Positions 60,992 to 64,000 of a stretch of DNA of 64,000 nt are shown one piece after another. Source of the stretch: Nonomuraea antri. Its GTDB lineage: Bacteria > Actinomycetota > Actinomycetes > Streptosporangiales > Streptosporangiaceae. The stretch's first letter is position 1; each line of letters starts with the position of its first letter. The translations under genes and the position numbers were made by a program. The notes under the pieces were generated by a model that saw only the letters and a list, made by a program, of their open reading frames with translations, did not search any database and had not been told where the DNA came from. The stretch lies in the NCBI RefSeq assembly GCF_013283785.1, contig NZ_JABCPZ010000006.1, forward strand, positions 49,406-113,405, written 5' to 3'.

Positions 60992-62557
60992 ATGAAGTTC
61001 GTCGAGAGGTCGAAAACAGTCATTCGGTCGCGGGCGGCGAGGATCATGGCGGTGCTCCTCGTGGCGGCGGTCGGCGCCTGGCTGGGCATCTTCCTCAGCG
61101 GTACGGTCCGGACTCAGATCGGCCCGGTCGAGACCGGCATGTCCGTCAGGCCCGCCTGGAACGGCGAAACCGTCGTCGACGCCAGCCCGCTCGGCACCCT
61201 CACCTTCCGCACCCACGACGCCCCGCTGAGGCTCCGCATCAGCCTCGAGAACATCGACCAGGAACGTGCCAGGGCCCTCATCGAGGACCCCAAGCTGGCC
61301 GACCGGCTGCCCGAGATCATCGAGAACGACCTCCTGGACGGCGTGCGCGCCCTGGCGCTGCGCTCACTCCTCTGCGCCGGGGCCGGCGCGCTGCTGGCCG
61401 GCCTGATGGTCTTCAGACGGCCGCGCGTGGGCCTGCTGGGCCTCCTGGCGGCCGCTGTGGCGCTCTCCGGCACCGGAGTGGCCGCCGCGCTCACCTTTCG
61501 TCCTGATTCGCTCGTGGAGCCGCGCTACTCCGGCCTGGTCGCCGCGGCGCCGTCGCTGGTGGGCAGCGCCGAGTCGATCGTGACGAAGTTCGAGTCGTAC
61601 CGCTCCCAGCTCACCAAGCTCGTCACGAACGTCTCCAAGCTGTACGACACCGTCTCGACCCTGCCGTTGTACGACGCCGACCCCAATTCCATCCGCGTCC
61701 TGCATGTCTCGGACATCCACATCAACCCGATCGCCTGGAACGTGATCCGCTCGCTCAAGGACCAGTTCGCGGTCGACCTGATCGTCGACACCGGCGACAT
61801 CTCCGACCACGGGACCAAGGCCGAGAACAAGTTCCTGGACGAGATCGGCCGGCTCGGCGTCCCGTACGTGTTCGTCCGCGGCAACCACGACAGCATGACC
61901 ACGCAGAAGGCGGTCGAGAAGCAGAAGAACGCCGTCGTCCTGGACGATCGCGCCAAAACCGTGGCCGGCCTGACCATCTACGGCCTGGGCGACCCGCGCT
62001 TCACCCCGGACAAGTCGGTGCCGGTGGACACGGACGTCAAAGCCCTGGAGGAATTCGGCAAAAACCACGCCAGACGGCTCACCGCCACGAAACCGGACGT
62101 GATCGCCGTCCACGACGGGGAGATCGGCCGCGGCTTCTCCGGGGCCGCGCCGATGATCCTGGCCGGGCACACCCACGTACGCAAGACGACCGTTTTCCCC
62201 ACCGGCACCCGCATGCTGGTGCAGGGCAGCACCGGCGGCGCCGGCCTGCGGGCGCTCGAACGCGCCCAGCCCACGCCGGTCCAGGCCTCGGTCCTGTACT
62301 TCGACAAAGCCACGAAACGCCTGCGGGCCTGGGACGACATCACCCTCGGCGGCCTGGGGGAGCAGTCGGTGTACATCCAGCGTCACGTGGAGCCCGACCC
62401 ACAACGTATGATTTCCCCAGAGCCAACGAACGCCCCGTCGCCAACGGGACCGGTCACTGGCACTGCGACGCCGACCGGCGGACGGCCACTTTGGCATCAG
62501 GGGCAATCGTCCCCTATGCTTCAGAGGTCCCCGACGGAAGGCGACAGGGAAACCTAA
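60992..62557 (+). CDS. Membrane-anchored metallophosphoesterase
   Basis: 521 residues. One N-terminal helix and a second membrane segment near 125-165, then a calcineurin-type phosphoesterase domain with all metal motifs: LHVSDIHINP, DTGDISDHGT, VRGNHDSM, AVHDGEIG and LAGHTHVRKT. A Pro/Thr-rich tail follows (SPEPTNAPSPTGPV). It lies divergent from the metallopeptidase with 33 bp between. Substrate unknown. Confidence 0.9.
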   Translation: MKFVERSKTVIRSRAARIMAVLLVAAVGAWLGIFLSGTVRTQIGPVETGMSVRPAWNGETVVDASPLGTLTFRTHDAPLRLRISLENIDQERARALIEDPKLADRLPEIIENDLLDGVRALALRSLLCAGAGALLAGLMVFRRPRVGLLGLLAAAVALSGTGVAAALTFRPDSLVEPRYSGLVAAAPSLVGSAESIVTKFESYRSQLTKLVTNVSKLYDTVSTLPLYDADPNSIRVLHVSDIHINPIAWNVIRSLKDQFAVDLIVDTGDISDHGTKAENKFLDEIGRLGVPYVFVRGNHDSMTTQKAVEKQKNAVVLDDRAKTVAGLTIYGLGDPRFTPDKSVPVDTDVKALEEFGKNHARRLTATKPDVIAVHDGEIGRGFSGAAPMILAGHTHVRKTTVFPTGTRMLVQGSTGGAGLRALERAQPTPVQASVLYFDKATKRLRAWDDITLGGLGEQSVYIQRHVEPDPQRMISPEPTNAPSPTGPVTGTATPTGGRPLWHQGQSSPMLQRSPTEGDRET

Positions 62558-62630
62558 GCCCCCATCGTCTAGCGGCCTAGGACACCGCCCTTTCAAGGCG
62601 GCGGCACGGGTTCGAATCCCGTTGGGGGCA
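62558..62630 (+). tRNA. tRNA-Glu(UUC)
   Basis: 73 nt; acceptor GCCCCCA/TGGGGGC, anticodon stem CCGCC/GGCGG around CTTTCAA (TTC), T-arm CGGGTTCGAATCCCG, discriminator A. Confidence 0.95.
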
Positions 62631-62725
62631 CAGCGAGCGCCTAGCGCACCGCGAAACGGCCGGTCATAAGACCACCGGAGAGCTGGTAAGCTAAGCGAGC
62701 GCAAACAGAAAGAAACGCAAGACAA

Positions 62726-62800
62726 GGTCCTGTAGAGCAGTTTGGAGTGCTCGCCACCCTGTCAAGGTGGAGGTCGCGGGTTCAAGTCCCGTCAGGACCG
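62726..62800 (+). tRNA. tRNA-Asp(GUC)
   Basis: 75 nt; acceptor GGTCCTG/CAGGACC, anticodon loop CTGTCAA (GTC), T-arm CGGGTTCAAGTCCCG, discriminator G. Confidence 0.95.
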
Positions 62801-62805
62801 CTCTG

Positions 62806-62879
62806 GGTCAGGTAGCTCAGTTGGTACGAGCGTCCGCCTGAAAAGCGGAAGGTCGGCAGTTCGACCCTGCCCCTGACCA
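62806..62879 (+). tRNA. tRNA-Phe(GAA)
   Basis: 74 nt; acceptor GGTCAGG/CCTGACC, anticodon loop CTGAAAA (GAA), D-arm AGCTCAGTTGGTACGAGC, discriminator A followed by CCA. Confidence 0.93.
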
Positions 62880-62900
62880 CCACACTTCACCAGCAAAGAC

Positions 62901-62927
62901 GCCCCGGGACGGGTAACCGCCCGGGGC
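62901..62927 (+). terminator. Terminator after tRNA cluster
   Basis: GCCCCGGG and CCCGGGGC form an 8-bp stem with an 11-nt loop followed by TTCGCTATTGTT. Confidence 0.8.
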
Positions 62928-63076
62928 TTCGCTATTGTTGCAGCGGTACTAGTAGTGCTTTGTTAGGTCTTCCGGTGACGGTTGCGTAGCGGACGGTTGT
63001 AATCGTTGGCAGGTCGGGCATGTGCCGGTCCAGGTGGCGAGCAGCAGTTGCAGTTCGTGGACGGCCTTGTAGAGAG

Positions 63077-64000
63077 TCAGACCGGCGCAGCCGCTTGTGG
63101 GTCGCCTCGCAGGGTGGTCAAGAACAGGTGCGCGGCGGTGACCAGGGTGACATGGCGGTGCCAGCCGGTTCAGGTGCGGCCTTCGAAGTGGTCCAGACCG
63201 AGGCCGGTCTTCAGCTCGCGGTAGTCGTGTTCGATCCGCCATCGGATCTTGGCGTAGCGGATCAGGTCGGCCGGGTCGGTGGTGACGGGCAGGCTGGACA
63301 GCCAGTACCTGACCGGCTCGGGCTCATCGGCCGGCCATTGCGCGATCAGCCACCGTTCGGGCAGAGTGCCGTCCGCCTCGCGAGCGATGCGGTGCCCGGC
63401 CGGACGCACCCGCAAGAAGACGAACGCCGATGTCATCGCTCCTTTGGAGCCTTCACGCCAGGTGATCGGGATCGCGGCGGCGGGGCCGGCCGCCTGGATG
63501 AGTGCGGCCAGGCTGACGGCGGTGGCGAGATAGCGCGGTTCGGTCTGCCTGGATGGCCGGCCCCGCCCGGACCAGGTGCGCGGCACCGGCCGCGCATCCG
63601 GCAGATGGGCCAGGGCATCACCCGACCTGCACTACATAGCCGATGCCCCGTTCGTCCAGCGCACCCCGAAACGGGCTGCTGCCGCCGTAACCGGCATCGG
63701 CGACCAGCAGCGGCGGCCGTAACCCCTGCCCGGCGAGCGTATCGAGCATCTCCACCGCCATCGTCGCCTTCGAGCGATGACGCTCCTCATCCGGGATGCT
63801 GCACCGCACGCGCCGCGCCGCCGTCTGCGCGCGCAGGTCAGCCTCGACGCTGGGCCCGTCCCATGACGGCGGTACGAACAAGCCCCACTCCAACGGGCAG
63901 GAGGCGACATCGGTGACGGCGTGCACGCTGATGCCGACCTGGCAGTTGGCCACCTTGCCGAGCGTGCCGGAGTACTGCCGCGCCACACACGGCGAGCCCT
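63077..64000 (-). pseudogene. IS701-family transposase, broken, runs off right edge
   Basis: From the window edge the minus strand reads ARQYSGTLGKVANCQVGISV and GLRPPLLVADAGYGGSSPFR, typical IS701/DDE_5 transposase. After YVVQVG the frame ends; DALAHLPDARPVPRTWSGRG and ITWREGSKGAMTSAFVFLRV continue in another frame (indel near 63618). After LGLDHFEGRT a TGA replaces the usual Trp codon; in the same frame TGWHRHVTLVTAAHLFLTTL follows to a stop at 63077. One frameshift and one nonsense mutation make it inactive. The 5' end is outside the window. Confidence 0.85.

Overview
The window reads as chromosomal DNA of a high-GC, gene-dense actinomycete. Long antisense shadow frames, two-component and SARP regulators, XRE/DUF397 pairs, GAF/ANTAR proteins and DHA2 pumps all fit. 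I would guess Streptosporangiales (Nonomuraea-like), but that is inference from gene content only.

Left part, 1 to about 19 kb, is chromosome-like. It holds a histidine kinase and response regulator (3-1585). A leftward block follows: FAD monooxygenase, DHA2 efflux pump, small proteins and a secreted serine hydrolase (6596-2072), facing a divergent SARP-NB-ARC-TPR regulator (6667-9456). Next come an MFS pump plus a VOC/FAD-oxidase fusion facing a LysR gene, a DUF1761-DUF1905 pair facing a TetR gene, a secreted ricin-like protein, a LysR/SDR pair, an aldo-keto reductase relic and a TetR/membrane-protein pair. Several of these regulators have clear palindromic sites.

Middle part, about 19-57.6 kb, is accessory. 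Its anchor is an intact tRNA-Lys(UUU) at 57559-57631. A 40-bp copy of the 3' half of that tRNA recurs in the same orientation at 46184, 37611 and, degraded, 21724. I read this as a tandem array of integrated elements stacked on one tRNA gene. Segment A (21.7-37.6 kb) holds IS relics, a SpoIIE phosphatase, two GAF-ANTAR regulators, a compact RiPP-type locus (methyltransferase, 37-residue peptide, YcaO, SagB-like dehydrogenase), a complete IS5-family element, a collagen-like protein and a UbiA prenyltransferase. Segment B (37.6-46.2 kb) holds a primase-helicase resembling TOTE conflict proteins with an Lsr2-like tail, a decaying VapBC, a large unknown acidic protein and a tyrosine integrase next to the 46184 repeat. 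Segment C (46.2-57.6 kb) holds a two-domain isoprenyl-diphosphate-synthase protein, two methyltransferase-type proteins, excisionase plus integrase, an anti-sigma-type ATPase and an XRE/DUF397 pair.

Right part, 57.6-64 kb, is backbone again: glutaryl-CoA dehydrogenase-like gene, PspC protein, MFS transporter, zincin-like metallopeptidase, membrane metallophosphoesterase and tRNA-Glu, tRNA-Asp and tRNA-Phe. A decayed IS701-type transposase runs off the right edge.

The most promising loci are the peptide/YcaO/SagB locus (28.0-31.5 kb) and the primase-helicase neighbourhood (39.4-44.6 kb). Many accessory genes carry single frameshifts. These could be real decay or assembly errors, so raw-read checking matters before calling them dead.
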